A stretch of DNA of 39,105 nucleotides from Prevotellaceae bacterium UBA4361 (GCA_002393575.1 DGSN01000043.1:1-39105), one strand, 5' to 3'. Counted from the stretch's first letter, positions 6,783 through 15,023 are shown. Made by a program: numbers and translations. The notes: generated by a model from the sequence alone, not told the origin.

Positions 6783-8072
6783 ATGAGTAACAAGAAACTT
6801 CACTTTGAGACACTGCAACTCCACGTTGGACAAGAACAAGCTGACTCAGTCACAGATTCTCGTGCTGTTCCTATTTATCAAACCACTTCGTATGTGTTTC
6901 ACAACTCCCAACATGCTGCCGACCGTTTCGGTTTGCGTGACGCTGGAAACATTTATGGTCGATTGACCAACTCCACGCAGGGTGTGTTTGAAGAGCGAAT
7001 CGCTGCACTCGAAGGAGGAGTGGCAGCCTTAGCTGTGGCAAGTGGTGCTGCCGCCATCACCTACGCCTTGCAGAATGTGGCTCGAAACGGTGACCATATC
7101 ATTGCTGCGAATAATCTGTATGGTGGCACATACAACTTGTTGGAGCATACACTCACTACTCAAGGTGTGGAAGTAAGTATTGTTGACCCTGCCGATTTTG
7201 CTGCGCTTGAAAAGGCGTTCCAAGCTAATACGAAGGCTGTGATTGTGGAAACTTTTGGCAATCCTAATTCGAGTGTCACCAACATCGACAAGATTGCTGA
7301 GATAGCTCACAGAAACCGCACGATTTTGATTGTAGATAACACTTTTGCCACACCATACATTTTCCGTCCGCTGGAGCATGGTGCTGATGTGGTGGTGGAA
7401 TCTGCTACGAAGTTTATCGGTGGACATGGCACCACTTTGGGCGGTGTGATTATAGAGGCTGGACGGTTCGATTGGAAAGCCAATGCCGACAAATACCCAA
7501 GCTTAGCAAAACCCGACCCAAGCTATCATGGTGCAGTGTTTGCAGAAGTGGCTGGTGCCGCAGCGTTTGTGACTCGTATTCGCGCCGTCATCCTTCGCGA
7601 CACAGGTGCTACCATCGCTCCTATCAGTGCATGGTTCTTGCTCCAGAGTTTGGAGACGCTGTCCCTGCGTGTGGAGCGTCATGTGGAGAATGCCCTGAAG
7701 GTGGTGGATTTTCTGAGCAAGCATCCAAAGGTGGCAAGCGTGAGTCATCCTTCGTTGCCATCGCATCCCGACCATGCGCTGTATAAGCAACTCTTCCCTA
7801 ACGGAGCAGCAAGCATTTTCACCTTTGAAGTGAAGGGTGGGCAGGAAGAGGCATGGAAATTCATCGATGCTCTGGAGATTTTCTCTCTGCTTGCTAATGT
7901 GGCTGACGTGAAGAGTTTGGTGATTCATCCTGCCACCACAACCCATTCGCAGCTTTCTCCAGAGGAACTGGAAGCTCAACACATCTATCCTTCTACGATT
8001 CGTCTTTCCATCGGAACGGAACATATCGACGACATCATTGCAGACATAGACCAAGCCTTAGCTAAAATTTAG
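6783..8072 (+). CDS. metY: O-acetylhomoserine sulfhydrylase (MetY-type)
   Basis: A 429-residue cytoplasmic enzyme of the Cys/Met metabolism PLP family. It makes homocysteine (or cysteine analogues) from O-acetylhomoserine and sulfide in methionine synthesis. The N-terminus LHFETLQLHVGQEQ and the segment PIYQTTSYVF are typical of O-acetylhomoserine aminocarboxypropyltransferases. VESATKFIGGHGTTLGG carries the lysine that binds PLP, and the C-terminus has SIGTEHIDDIIADIDQAL. Its length fits MetY, which is longer than MetB/MetC, and it includes the MetY-specific insertion around residues 225-265. It appears to be a single-gene unit ending at a bidirectional terminator shared with the HU-LysM gene. 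Confidence 0.93.
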   Translation: MSNKKLHFETLQLHVGQEQADSVTDSRAVPIYQTTSYVFHNSQHAADRFGLRDAGNIYGRLTNSTQGVFEERIAALEGGVAALAVASGAAAITYALQNVARNGDHIIAANNLYGGTYNLLEHTLTTQGVEVSIVDPADFAALEKAFQANTKAVIVETFGNPNSSVTNIDKIAEIAHRNRTILIVDNTFATPYIFRPLEHGADVVVESATKFIGGHGTTLGGVIIEAGRFDWKANADKYPSLAKPDPSYHGAVFAEVAGAAAFVTRIRAVILRDTGATIAPISAWFLLQSLETLSLRVERHVENALKVVDFLSKHPKVASVSHPSLPSHPDHALYKQLFPNGAASIFTFEVKGGQEEAWKFIDALEIFSLLANVADVKSLVIHPATTTHSQLSPEELEAQHIYPSTIRLSIGTEHIDDIIADIDQALAKI

Positions 8073-8111
8073 ACTAAAAGGAATTCATTTGCCATAGTTT
8101 GATAACTGAGA

Positions 8112-8150
8112 GAAAGCCGAGAAGTGTGATTTGCTTCTCGGCTTTCTTGA
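8112..8150. terminator. Bidirectional terminator between convergent genes
   Basis: AGAAAGCCGAGAAG and CTTCTCGGCTTTCT form a 14-base perfect stem with a 9-base loop. It serves the sulfhydrylase on the plus strand and the HU-LysM operon on the minus strand. Confidence 0.85.
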
Positions 8151-8159
8151 CGCTATTGT

Positions 8160-9824
8160 TTATGGAAGTTTGATTTCTGTTCCTGGTGGAATTACATCAG
8201 GGTTCTTGAAATCATTGATGCGAAGAATGGCACTGACAGAATCCTTCGTACCATAGTATTGCATGGAGATACGCGTCAGGAATTCACCTTTCTGAAGAAT
8301 GTGAACCTTTGGACGTGGTCCGTTAGGAGTGGCAGTTGCTGCCTTTTGAGTCTGTTCATCCTTTTCAGACTTTGCTTTTGCAGGATCAGCGTTCTGCTCG
8401 TCAGGTTGAGCCTGCTCAGGAACAGCGGCTGGATTTCCCGGCTCCAATTCCTCTGTTGGCTGACTCTGTTCTTCAGGAGCTACTTCCTGTTCCCATTTTT
8501 CTGTTTCAACAGGTGGATTCTCGATGTGGCGAGACTTTGGCTTGAAAAGGAAGAAGGCAAGAATGATGAGTGCAAGAGCTGCCAGTCCGATGAGCACAGG
8601 GCGAGAGAGGAAACCCTTGGGCTTCTCTTCGTTCGTGGTTGGAGCAGGCTGGGCTGGTGCAGCAGAAGCTGGTGCCGTGAACACAGTTTTCTTCTCTGTT
8701 GGAGTGGCAACTGTTTTGGTTGTCTCTGCCTTGTCCACAAGTTTGGCATCATTACTGGTTTCTGCCTTTACTGTTTCAGCAGGCTTTTTGCCGTTCTCCA
8801 CATTGCCAATCAATCTCTCCAGGTTTTGCACGGAAAGTTGTGTGGATTCGTACTCGATTCTTGCTGTACGAACTTGGGATTCTGCTGTTCTCACAGCATC
8901 TTTTGCAACATTCACTTTGTCGAGTGCTGTTTGCAGTTTGTCTTTCGCTGTTTCAAAGCGAGAGGTAGCCTCTTTCAACTTTTCCTTGAGTTCCTTGAGG
9001 CTTTCTGGTGTTGCTATCACACCGTCAATTCCAGAGAATTTGTCGTCCATAGGCTCTTCTTTGATTGCTTTTTCTTCTAAATATTTGTCTAATTCTTCAT
9101 CGGTTAATGAGTCTAAGAACTTTTTGTACGAAAGTTCTTCATCGGATATTAGTTTATCTATAGGGCTAAGTTCTTTGACTTCTTCTTCTTTTTCTTCTTC
9201 TATTTCTGGCACTTCGCCCTTGATAGGTGCTTCGTCTTTTGGTAGTTCAGAAACAAGCGTTGCCGAAGGAGTGTCATAGTTTTTCTTCTGCACGTCTTCA
9301 GCCTCTGCCTCTGGTTCTGGAATGTCCACTTCCTGAGATGGAGTTGGCACTTCTGGCTCTGCTGGCACGACTTCTGACTTCAGAGGTGTTACCTTCTGTT
9401 CTGCCGTTTCGGTTGCCTTTGTTTCTGGTTCTACAGGCTTTTCTTCGGAAATGTGTTTTTCTTCCTTTTCGTCGTTCTTGACTTTTTCAGCCGTTGGAGT
9501 TGGTTCATCGGTTTCCTCCGTTTCGGGAGTCGGAATTACGACGGTGCCAATCTTGTCAGTCAAGCTGTCTTCGGGAGAGAAAGAAAGTTTTTTGAAGCCT
9601 GGGATAACAATGCGTTCGCCTGTCTTCACACTGATACTCTCTCGGTCTTCCACATCCACAGCCTTGAAAGTACCCAGTCCCTTCACTTTCACCATGCCGT
9701 CCGTGAAGAGTCCTTCGGTGATGGTCTCCACGAAAGCGCGAACGAATGAGTCGGAGATTTTCTTAGAAAGTCCAAGCTGTTGTGCTATGGCTTCCGATAA
9801 GTGTTGAGCGGTAAGTTTTTGCAT
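8160..9824 (-). CDS. HU-type DNA-binding / transmembrane / LysM fusion protein
   Basis: A 554-residue protein with an unusual order of domains. Residues 1-98 are a HU/IHF-like domain (LSEAIAQQLGL ... MVKVKGLGTFKAVDVEDRES). Residues about 99-260 are acidic and Pro/Glu-rich. Residues about 272-345 are a heptad coiled coil (ELKEKLKEATSRFETAKDKL and onward). One membrane helix spans 409-427 (PVLIGLAALALIILAFFLF). A Pro/Glu/Gln-rich linker leads to a C-terminal LysM domain, 505-554 (VHILQKGEFLTRISMQYYG ... PPGTEIKLP). With the HU domain inside, LysM would face the periplasm, so the protein could tether the nucleoid to peptidoglycan; that role is inference. It starts 2 bases after the HU gene, indicating coupled translation. 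Confidence 0.88.
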   Translation of the reverse strand: MQKLTAQHLSEAIAQQLGLSKKISDSFVRAFVETITEGLFTDGMVKVKGLGTFKAVDVEDRESISVKTGERIVIPGFKKLSFSPEDSLTDKIGTVVIPTPETEETDEPTPTAEKVKNDEKEEKHISEEKPVEPETKATETAEQKVTPLKSEVVPAEPEVPTPSQEVDIPEPEAEAEDVQKKNYDTPSATLVSELPKDEAPIKGEVPEIEEEKEEEVKELSPIDKLISDEELSYKKFLDSLTDEELDKYLEEKAIKEEPMDDKFSGIDGVIATPESLKELKEKLKEATSRFETAKDKLQTALDKVNVAKDAVRTAESQVRTARIEYESTQLSVQNLERLIGNVENGKKPAETVKAETSNDAKLVDKAETTKTVATPTEKKTVFTAPASAAPAQPAPTTNEEKPKGFLSRPVLIGLAALALIILAFFLFKPKSRHIENPPVETEKWEQEVAPEEQSQPTEELEPGNPAAVPEQAQPDEQNADPAKAKSEKDEQTQKAATATPNGPRPKVHILQKGEFLTRISMQYYGTKDSVSAILRINDFKNPDVIPPGTEIKLP

Positions 9825-9826
9825 AA

Positions 9827-10102
9827 TCAGCCTTTGATTTTGTCTTTCATTGTGTTACTTGGTTTGTAGCCCAACGTGTAGCGGGCAGGAATGATGACCG
9901 TTTCCTGTGTCGTTGGGTTATACATTTTTCGCGCAGCCTTCTCCTTCAGTTCAAAGTTGCCAAATCCCTGAAGAGAAACCACATTGCCTTGGCGCACTTC
10001 CAAAACGACATTGTCGATGAAAGCATTCTGAAGGTCTGCTATTTGCTGAGCACTGAGGCCTGTTTTCTTGGCCAAATGCTGTGCGAATTCCTTATTGTTC
10101 AT
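9827..10102 (-). CDS. HU-family DNA-binding protein
   Basis: A 91-residue HU/IHF-family nucleoid protein. It shows the usual N-terminal helices (MNNKEFAQHLAKKTGLSAQQ), the V-x-LQGFGNFELKEKAARK strand-turn and the arm-like PTTQETVIIPAR before GYKPSNTMKD. It would bind and bend DNA as a dimer. It lies 9 bases after rimO and 2 bases before the HU-LysM fusion, whose N-terminal domain is a paralogue. Heterodimers of the two are plausible but not shown. It is clearly not the main HU in an isolated locus but part of the rimO operon. Confidence 0.9.
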   Translation of the reverse strand: MNNKEFAQHLAKKTGLSAQQIADLQNAFIDNVVLEVRQGNVVSLQGFGNFELKEKAARKMYNPTTQETVIIPARYTLGYKPSNTMKDKIKG

Positions 10103-10111
10103 TGTTATCGA

Positions 10112-11410
10112 TTAAATTCTTTTTGCGTATAAATCAAAATCATCAGCATCCGTGATTTCCACTGTGTAGAAGCATCCACGTCGCAGTGTGCCATCACTTA
10201 TCGGAATTAAAACCTCGGGGTCAACCTCTGGAGAATCAAACTCCGTTCGCCCCACGTAGTATTCGCCTTCCTGTCGGTCGATGATGATTTTCATTTTCTG
10301 ACCGATTTTCTTGGCTTGCAATTCTGCCGAAATCTCCTGCTGGATGGCCATGAGTTCCGACAATCGGGCTTGCTTCACATCGTCAGGAATGTCGTCCTTG
10401 AAGTGCTTGGCAGCGTAAGTGCCATCTTCCTCTGAGTAGGCGAAAGCTCCCATTCGGTCGAACTTAGCCCAGCGCACAAACTCCTTCAGTTCCTCAAATT
10501 CCTCCTCACCCTCGCCAGGAAATCCCACCATCAGAGTCGTTCGGATGTGGATGCCAGGCACTTCGTGGCGAAGATGCTCGATGAGTTGGTAAGTGTCTTC
10601 CTTGTTGACGTATCGGCGCATGTTTGAAAGGACACTCGTGCTGATGTGCTGAAGCGCGATGTCAAGATATTTGCAGACATTCTTCTTCTCGCGCATCACG
10701 CGTAGCAAGTCCATAGGGAAATTCTTGGGATAAGCATAGTGCAGGCGAATCCATTTCACTCCCTTGATGTCAGCCATTCGCTCAATGAGTTCCGCAATTT
10801 TCTGCTTGCCGTAGAGGTCGATGCCATAGTAGGTAAGCTCTTGCGCAATGACCTGAAACTCTTTCACACCCTCTGCCACCAGATGCTCCACTTCCTTCAG
10901 AATGTCCTCAATGGGGCGAGAGTGGTGCTTGCCCGTGGCAATCGGAATGGCGCAGTAGGCGCACTTGCGGTCGCATCCTTCCGAAATCTTCAGATAAGCA
11001 TAGTGCTTGGGAGTTGTGATGCGGCGTTCGTATTCTCTTTTCGTGTCGTAAGTCTTTCCCAAGTCGTTGAGAAGCTCTGTCCAGTTGAACTTTCCGTAGA
11101 ACTTGTCAACCTCGGGGATTTCCTTGCCTAATTCTTTCAAATAACGCTCCGACAGACAGCCCATCACATAGAGCTGCTTGAGTCTGCCTTCTTTTTTGGC
11201 TTCGCAAAACTCAAGAATCATGTTAATCGACTCTTCCTTTGCATCGCCAATAAATCCACAAGTGTTGATGACTGCTATTTCGCCCTGAGGGTTCTCAGCA
11301 TCGTGAGTCACACGATAGCCATTCAGTTCCAACTGACGGATGAGTCGTTCCGAATCAACCAAGTTCTTGGAACATCCCAGGGTGATGATGTCAACACAAT
11401 TCCTTCTCAC
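10112..11410 (-). CDS. rimO: Ribosomal protein S12 methylthiotransferase RimO
   Basis: A 432-residue radical SAM enzyme that adds a methylthio group to the conserved aspartate of ribosomal protein S12. The N-terminal MTTase domain holds the first cluster cysteines (LGCSKNLVDSE, NTCGFIGDAKEES, VMGCLSERY). The radical SAM motif is EGCDRKCAYCAIP with CxxxCxxC. A C-terminal TRAM domain begins near residue 370 (KIGQKMKIIIDRQEGEYYVG). The length and the RimO-specific GFIGDAKEES distinguish it from MiaB. It lies 61 bases after ftsY and directly before the two HU genes. Confidence 0.96.
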   Translation of the reverse strand: MRRNCVDIITLGCSKNLVDSERLIRQLELNGYRVTHDAENPQGEIAVINTCGFIGDAKEESINMILEFCEAKKEGRLKQLYVMGCLSERYLKELGKEIPEVDKFYGKFNWTELLNDLGKTYDTKREYERRITTPKHYAYLKISEGCDRKCAYCAIPIATGKHHSRPIEDILKEVEHLVAEGVKEFQVIAQELTYYGIDLYGKQKIAELIERMADIKGVKWIRLHYAYPKNFPMDLLRVMREKKNVCKYLDIALQHISTSVLSNMRRYVNKEDTYQLIEHLRHEVPGIHIRTTLMVGFPGEGEEEFEELKEFVRWAKFDRMGAFAYSEEDGTYAAKHFKDDIPDDVKQARLSELMAIQQEISAELQAKKIGQKMKIIIDRQEGEYYVGRTEFDSPEVDPEVLIPISDGTLRRGCFYTVEITDADDFDLYAKRI

Positions 11411-11471
11411 GCTTCCTTATTCTTCCTTTGATAATTGTTTGTAGCAGCCTCACGAAAGTGGGCGAGCCACA

Positions 11472-12434
11472 TTATTTTCCCTCGTTGCTAAAGAGCGAGT
11501 CCACAAATTCGCGGCGGTTGAAAGCCTGAAGGTCTTCCATGCCTTCGCCCAAACCGATGTAGCGAACAGGAATCTTGAATTGCTCCGAAATGCCTATCAC
11601 TACGCCGCCCTTAGCCGTTCCATCCAGTTTCGTAATCGCCATCGAGGTCACCTTCGTGGCAGCCGTGAATTGCTTGGCCTGCTCAAATGCGTTCTGCCCC
11701 GTTGAGCCATCAAGAACCAGCATCACATCGTCGGGACCGTCTGGCACCACTTTGGCAATCACGTTGCGAATCTTCGTCAGCTCGTTCATCAGACCGACCT
11801 TGTTGTGAAGACGACCAGCCGTGTCGATAAGAACAACATCAGCACCGTTTGCCACAGCAGAGCTCACCGTGTCGTAAGCCACAGAAGCAGGGTCGCTGCC
11901 CATCTGCTGCTTCACCACAGGCACGCCCACGCGTTCGCCCCAGATGCACAGCTGCTCCACAGCCGCTGCACGGAACGTGTCGGCAGCACCCAGCACCACC
12001 TGCTTGCCAGCCTTCTTGAACTGATAAGCCAGCTTGCCGATAGTGGTAGTCTTGCCAACACCATTCACACCCACCACGAGGATGATGTAAGGCTTGTGGT
12101 CAGAAGGGAGGTTGAAACCCTCCGTGTCGTCAGTGTTGTTCTCCGTGAGCAGAGCCGCGATTTCCTCGCGAAGGATATTGTTCAGCTCCGAGGTGCTCAC
12201 ATATTTGTCGCGAGCCACGCGCTCTTCGATGCGACGAATGATTTCGAGTGTGGTATCGACTCCAACATCCGAAGTGATAAGCACTTCTTCCAAGTTGTCG
12301 AGCACTTCTTCATCCACTTTCGACTTACCCGCGATGGCGCGGCTAATCTTGGTGAACACGCTTTCCTTCGTTTTTGCCAACCCGCTATCGAGCTTCTCTT
12401 TCTTCTTTTTGCTGAAAATGTCGAAAAATCCCAT
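11472..12434 (-). CDS. ftsY: Signal recognition particle receptor FtsY
   Basis: A 320-residue GTPase that receives the SRP-ribosome complex at the membrane. The protein starts MGFFDIFSKKKKEKL, a short basic amphipathic A region as in other Bacteroidetes. The NG domain shows GVNGVGKTTT (G1), DTFRAAA, DTAGRLHNK (G3) and TKLDGTAKGG (G4). An in-frame ATG 54 bases upstream (12488) was rejected because it would sit at the transcription start of the promoter at 12497-12528. Although it follows the ribosomal genes, a strong terminator at 12540-12580 and its own promoter separate it from them. Confidence 0.96.
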   Translation of the reverse strand: MGFFDIFSKKKKEKLDSGLAKTKESVFTKISRAIAGKSKVDEEVLDNLEEVLITSDVGVDTTLEIIRRIEERVARDKYVSTSELNNILREEIAALLTENNTDDTEGFNLPSDHKPYIILVVGVNGVGKTTTIGKLAYQFKKAGKQVVLGAADTFRAAAVEQLCIWGERVGVPVVKQQMGSDPASVAYDTVSSAVANGADVVLIDTAGRLHNKVGLMNELTKIRNVIAKVVPDGPDDVMLVLDGSTGQNAFEQAKQFTAATKVTSMAITKLDGTAKGGVVIGISEQFKIPVRYIGLGEGMEDLQAFNRREFVDSLFSNEGK

Positions 12435-12496
12435 ACTTCTACATATCTTTTTGGCACGTATCCTCTTCCTTGCGAGACATACGTGCATAATTCATC

Positions 12497-12528
12497 GCAA
12501 ATTTACACGATTTTTGTTAAATCTCAAA
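12497..12528 (-). promoter_or_regulatory. Promoter of the ftsY-rimO-HU operon
   Basis: On the minus strand TTTG (12528-12525), exactly 19 bases and TAAATTTGC (12505-12497) make a full Bacteroidetes promoter, giving a leader of about 55 bases before the FtsY ATG. Confidence 0.8.
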
Positions 12529-12539
12529 ATTATTTCAAA

Positions 12540-12580
12540 CAAAGCAATAAAAAACCTCCCCAAAAATTGTTGGGGAGGTT
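12540..12580 (-). terminator. Terminator of the rpmB-rpmG-DUF4295 unit
   Basis: A perfect 10-base stem (AACCTCCCCA / TGGGGAGGTT) with an 8-base loop is followed on the minus strand by TTTTTTATTGC, a strong intrinsic terminator 30 bases after the DUF4295 stop codon. Confidence 0.9.
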
Positions 12581-12609
12581 CATTATCATGGATTTAGAGA
12601 GGTATCCGT

Positions 12610-12765
12610 TTACTTCTTGTTGAGATAGTCCTTCACTGAGTCAGCAGGAACCATCTTCTCTTCGAATGCGTAAGCACCAGTCTTTGGCGACTTGAACATG
12701 CGAACCACCTTAGTGAAAGAGCGACTGTCCTTGTTCTGGAGAGTAGCGACTGTTTTCTTTGCCAT
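12610..12765 (-). CDS. DUF4295 small basic protein
   Basis: A 51-residue basic protein, MAKKTVATLQNKD ... SVKDYLNKK. It belongs to DUF4295, a Bacteroidetes-specific family nearly always found right after rpmB-rpmG, where it is suspected to be a ribosome-associated protein. It begins with the MAKK start usual for small ribosomal proteins, lies 12 bases after rpmG and is followed by a strong terminator. No enzymatic motif is present. The ribosomal role is inferred from location and composition only. Confidence 0.88.
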   Translation of the reverse strand: MAKKTVATLQNKDSRSFTKVVRMFKSPKTGAYAFEEKMVPADSVKDYLNKK

Positions 12766-12777
12766 ATCTTATAATGC

Positions 12778-12966
12778 TTATTTAATCTCCTTGTGTACAG
12801 TGACACGCTTGAGAATTGGGTTATACTTCTTGAGCTCCAAACGGTCTGGAGTGTTCTTGCGGTTCTTTGTTGTGATGTAACGAGAAGTTCCAGGCAGACC
12901 GCTGTCCTTCATTTCAGTGCATTCCAAGATGACCTGAATTCTGTTACCTTTAGCTTTCTTTGCCAT
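12778..12966 (-). CDS. rpmG: 50S ribosomal protein L33
   Basis: A 62-residue large-subunit protein, MAKKAKGNRIQVILECTEMK, with RYITTKNRKNTPDRLELKKY as the L33 core. Only one cysteine (in ECTEMK) is visible, so this is the zinc-free C-minus form that lacks the four-cysteine ribbon. It sits 26 bases after rpmB. Confidence 0.95.
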   Translation of the reverse strand: MAKKAKGNRIQVILECTEMKDSGLPGTSRYITTKNRKNTPDRLELKKYNPILKRVTVHKEIK

Positions 12967-12992
12967 ATTCTTGTTTCCTTCGTTTAGAGTTT

Positions 12993-13253
12993 TTAACCAA
13001 TGATTTCAATGTCCTTCCAGTCAACATAGCCCTTAGCAACTGCCTGCTTGAGAGCTGCATCAAGACCGATGCGGTTGATGATGCGAAGACCTGCTGCGCT
13101 AATCTTGAGCACAATCCAGCAGTCCTCCTCAACATAGTAGAACTTCTTTGTGAACAAATTGACATCGAAGTGACGCTTCGTGCGGCGGAGTGAGTGGGAA
13201 ACGTTGTTTCCAATCATCGATGTCTTACCTGTGATTTGACAAGCTTTTGACAT
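12993..13253 (-). CDS. rpmB: 50S ribosomal protein L28
   Basis: An 86-residue large-subunit protein, MSKACQITGKTSMIGNNVSHS, with the L28 signature RRTKRHFDVNL and a C-terminus typical of the Bacteroidetes form. It heads the rpmB-rpmG-DUF4295 cluster. The 112 bases between it and rpmA carry only a weak promoter-like ACATTTTGC, so it may be cotranscribed from the rplU promoter. Confidence 0.95.
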   Translation of the reverse strand: MSKACQITGKTSMIGNNVSHSLRRTKRHFDVNLFTKKFYYVEEDCWIVLKISAAGLRIINRIGLDAALKQAVAKGYVDWKDIEIIG

Positions 13254-13365
13254 ATTCTTATCTAAAGTACACCTTGCGAAAAGAGTAGGGAACTACCCTC
13301 CAGCAAAATGTTGAACTTTTTAATTTAAAACGATTAAACTTTTGAATTAGAATCTCGCTTACTCT

Positions 13366-13629
13366 TTATTCAGCAGCAACTGGTTCAACAGAAATTGTGC
13401 TGCGGTCGAGGCGTCCTTTCTTGAAAGTGACAATACCGTCGATGAGAGCATAAAGAGTGTGGTCGCTACCCATACCAACATTCTTGCCTGGATAGTGCTG
13501 AGTACCACGCTGGCGAACGATGATGTTGCCTGCCTTTGCATACTGACCTCCGAAGAGCTTCACTCCGAGTCGCTTGCTATGTGACTCACGGCCGTTCTTT
13601 GAACTACCTACACCTTTTTTATGTGCCAT
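13366..13629 (-). CDS. rpmA: 50S ribosomal protein L27
   Basis: An 87-residue large-subunit protein near the peptidyl transferase centre. It starts MAHKKGVGSSKNGRESHSKR, directly with the mature N-terminus and without the cleaved extension of Firmicutes L27. GGQYAKAGNIIVRQRGT is the core signature. It lies 27 bases after rplU, with which it forms the standard L21-L27 pair. Confidence 0.96.
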   Translation of the reverse strand: MAHKKGVGSSKNGRESHSKRLGVKLFGGQYAKAGNIIVRQRGTQHYPGKNVGMGSDHTLYALIDGIVTFKKGRLDRSTISVEPVAAE

Positions 13630-13656
13630 TTCTTAGTTCCTTTCTTTTTTTGTTGG

Positions 13657-13974
13657 TTAAGCAATAACTTGTTTGATTGTGAGCTCAGTGAACTGCTGAC
13701 GGTGACCGTTGAACTTGCGGTAACCCTTTCTTCTGCGCTTGTGGAATACAAATACCTTGTCGCCCTTCACGAGTGGACTAACGACTTCGGCAACTACCTT
13801 TGCACCATCAACTGTTGGTGCGCCTACTGTGACTGAGCCATTGTTGTCAACCAACAAGACCTTCTCAAATTCAACAGTCTGCTGAGCCTCTGCATCCTTG
13901 ATGTGATGCACGAAAAGCTTCTTGCCTTCCTCAGCCTTGAACTGCTGACCGTTAATTTCTACGATTACGTACAT
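13657..13974 (-). CDS. rplU: 50S ribosomal protein L21
   Basis: A 105-residue large-subunit protein that binds 23S rRNA. MYVIVEINGQQFKAEEGKKL is the usual start, and KVFVFHKRRRKGYRKFNGHRQ is the L21 signature near the C-terminus. It is the first gene of the ribosomal cluster and is preceded by a long structured leader of about 150 bases from a strong promoter at 14133-14164, which hints at leader-based control. Confidence 0.96.
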   Translation of the reverse strand: MYVIVEINGQQFKAEEGKKLFVHHIKDAEAQQTVEFEKVLLVDNNGSVTVGAPTVDGAKVVAEVVSPLVKGDKVFVFHKRRRKGYRKFNGHRQQFTELTIKQVIA

Positions 13975-14127
13975 TTTTTGTTTTTAAGTATTTAAACGGG
14001 TTTGACCGCGAGGCGAAGCCAACTCGTGGCTCTCTTTTTCCAAGCCTCCTCGGCATAATTGTTTCTTCTTTCGATTGCTCATTATGGCGCATAAAAATAT
14101 GTCCATACGTGTGCGTATGAGCTAAAT
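13975..14127 (-). promoter_or_regulatory. Structured leader of the rplU-rpmA mRNA (candidate autoregulatory element)
   Basis: From the inferred transcription start to the L21 ATG the leader is about 150 bases. On the minus strand it holds the hairpin AGCCA-CGAGT-TGGCT, flanked by GCCGAGGAGGC and GCCTCGCGG, which can pair partly around it. Upstream are CATACG/CGTATG arms around CACA. Such folds precede many ribosomal protein operons, but I cannot assign a known leader family. Confidence 0.5.
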
Positions 14128-14132
14128 CGGAT

Positions 14133-14164
14133 GCAAAATTACAACTTTTCCTCGGATTGGCAAA
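14133..14164 (-). promoter_or_regulatory. Promoter of the rplU operon
   Basis: The minus strand has TTTG (14164-14161), exactly 19 bases, then TAATTTTGC (14141-14133), a full Bacteroidetes vegetative promoter. Confidence 0.82.
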
Positions 14165-14263
14165 ACCTTTCTACAACTTTTTTCGTTGAATATCATAAAT
14201 TTAGATTCTTTCCCTGCGAATCTTCACCGTCGCGCGATTCCTGCTTCCGTAAATCGCAAGTTG

Positions 14264-14304
14264 GAGAAACGAAAAGGCTACAAACTCCGAGAGCCTGTAG
14301 CCTT
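14264..14304 (-). terminator. Terminator of the two-repeat lipoprotein gene
   Basis: AAGGCTACA (14274-14282) and TGTAGCCTT (14296-14304) form a perfect 9-base stem, followed on the minus strand by TTCGTTTC. The 356-base gap 13975-14330 holds this hairpin, the rplU promoter and its leader. Confidence 0.8.
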
Positions 14305-14330
14305 GTGTGTCTGAATCAAGAGGGAAGGGT

Positions 14331-15023
14331 TTATTTCTTCTTATAATTGTAAGTGCCGATAGTTACAGTCTGGTTGTTGTATTCAGCAGTGAAAGTGTAA
14401 GTGTAGTTTGCGCTCCAAGTCTTCTGCTGAAGTTCGTAGTCAACAAGAGCAGCGTAAGCCTTCCAGTAAGCGATGCGAGTGCTCACACGGTTGAGTGGGT
14501 AGTCCTCGTCAAAACTTTCCTTGATGCCTCTGTTCCTGAAAGCATTAGAAATAGCGTTGCCTTCAGTCTGTGTACCATCTATCGAACCGCCCTTGAAGCT
14601 GTATTCGATTTCCACCTTCTGGTCGTCGGTTCCAGAAGTAGGAGCGAAGGTGAATTTCTTGATTTCAGTTGACCTGCCATTGTAATTGGCTGTGATGGTA
14701 GCGGTGTATGTGCCAGTCCAAGTTCTCTGGAGCAATTCAGCGTTTGAAACGTCGGCATAGATTCCCCAGTACTTGATTCTTTCTGCAATTTCTTCTGGGT
14801 TCTTCCTCTCAGACCAGCTTTCCTTGATGCCTTGCTTCTTGAACTGGTCGAAAATAGCGTTCATTTCAGTTTGGGTGAAGTCGTTACTACCCACCTTGAG
14901 AGTGTACTGGATGTCAACGCCGTTGTCGTCATCGTCACTGCTGCATGATGAGAAAGTCAATGCGGTAAGGCCCGAAATGGCAAGGACTGCCAAGAGTCCA
15001 AAGATTTTCTTAAGATTTTTCAT
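14331..15023 (-). CDS. Lipoprotein with two tandem copies of a ~90-residue domain
   Basis: A 230-residue exported lipoprotein of unknown function. Residues 1-27 are a lipoprotein signal ending LTFSSC, followed by SSDDDDNG, an acidic stretch like Bacteroidetes lipoprotein export signals for surface display. The rest is two diverged copies of one unit. Each has TQTE-NAI, a GIKES motif, RI-YW--YA and a closing beta section with TWTGTYTATITANYN or TWSANYTYTFTAEYN. I do not recognise the family. The start at 15023 was chosen over an upstream ATG at 15113 because the promoter at 15085-15116 would lie inside the longer version. It is a single-gene unit with its own terminator. Confidence 0.8.
   Translation of the reverse strand: MKNLKKIFGLLAVLAISGLTALTFSSCSSDDDDNGVDIQYTLKVGSNDFTQTEMNAIFDQFKKQGIKESWSERKNPEEIAERIKYWGIYADVSNAELLQRTWTGTYTATITANYNGRSTEIKKFTFAPTSGTDDQKVEIEYSFKGGSIDGTQTEGNAISNAFRNRGIKESFDEDYPLNRVSTRIAYWKAYAALVDYELQQKTWSANYTYTFTAEYNNQTVTIGTYNYKKK

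Noticed and set aside
13254..13365. Promoter before rpmB
   Set aside because: The best match, ACATTTTGC, lacks the TA of the -7 box and has no -33 partner; cotranscription with rplU-rpmA is as likely.
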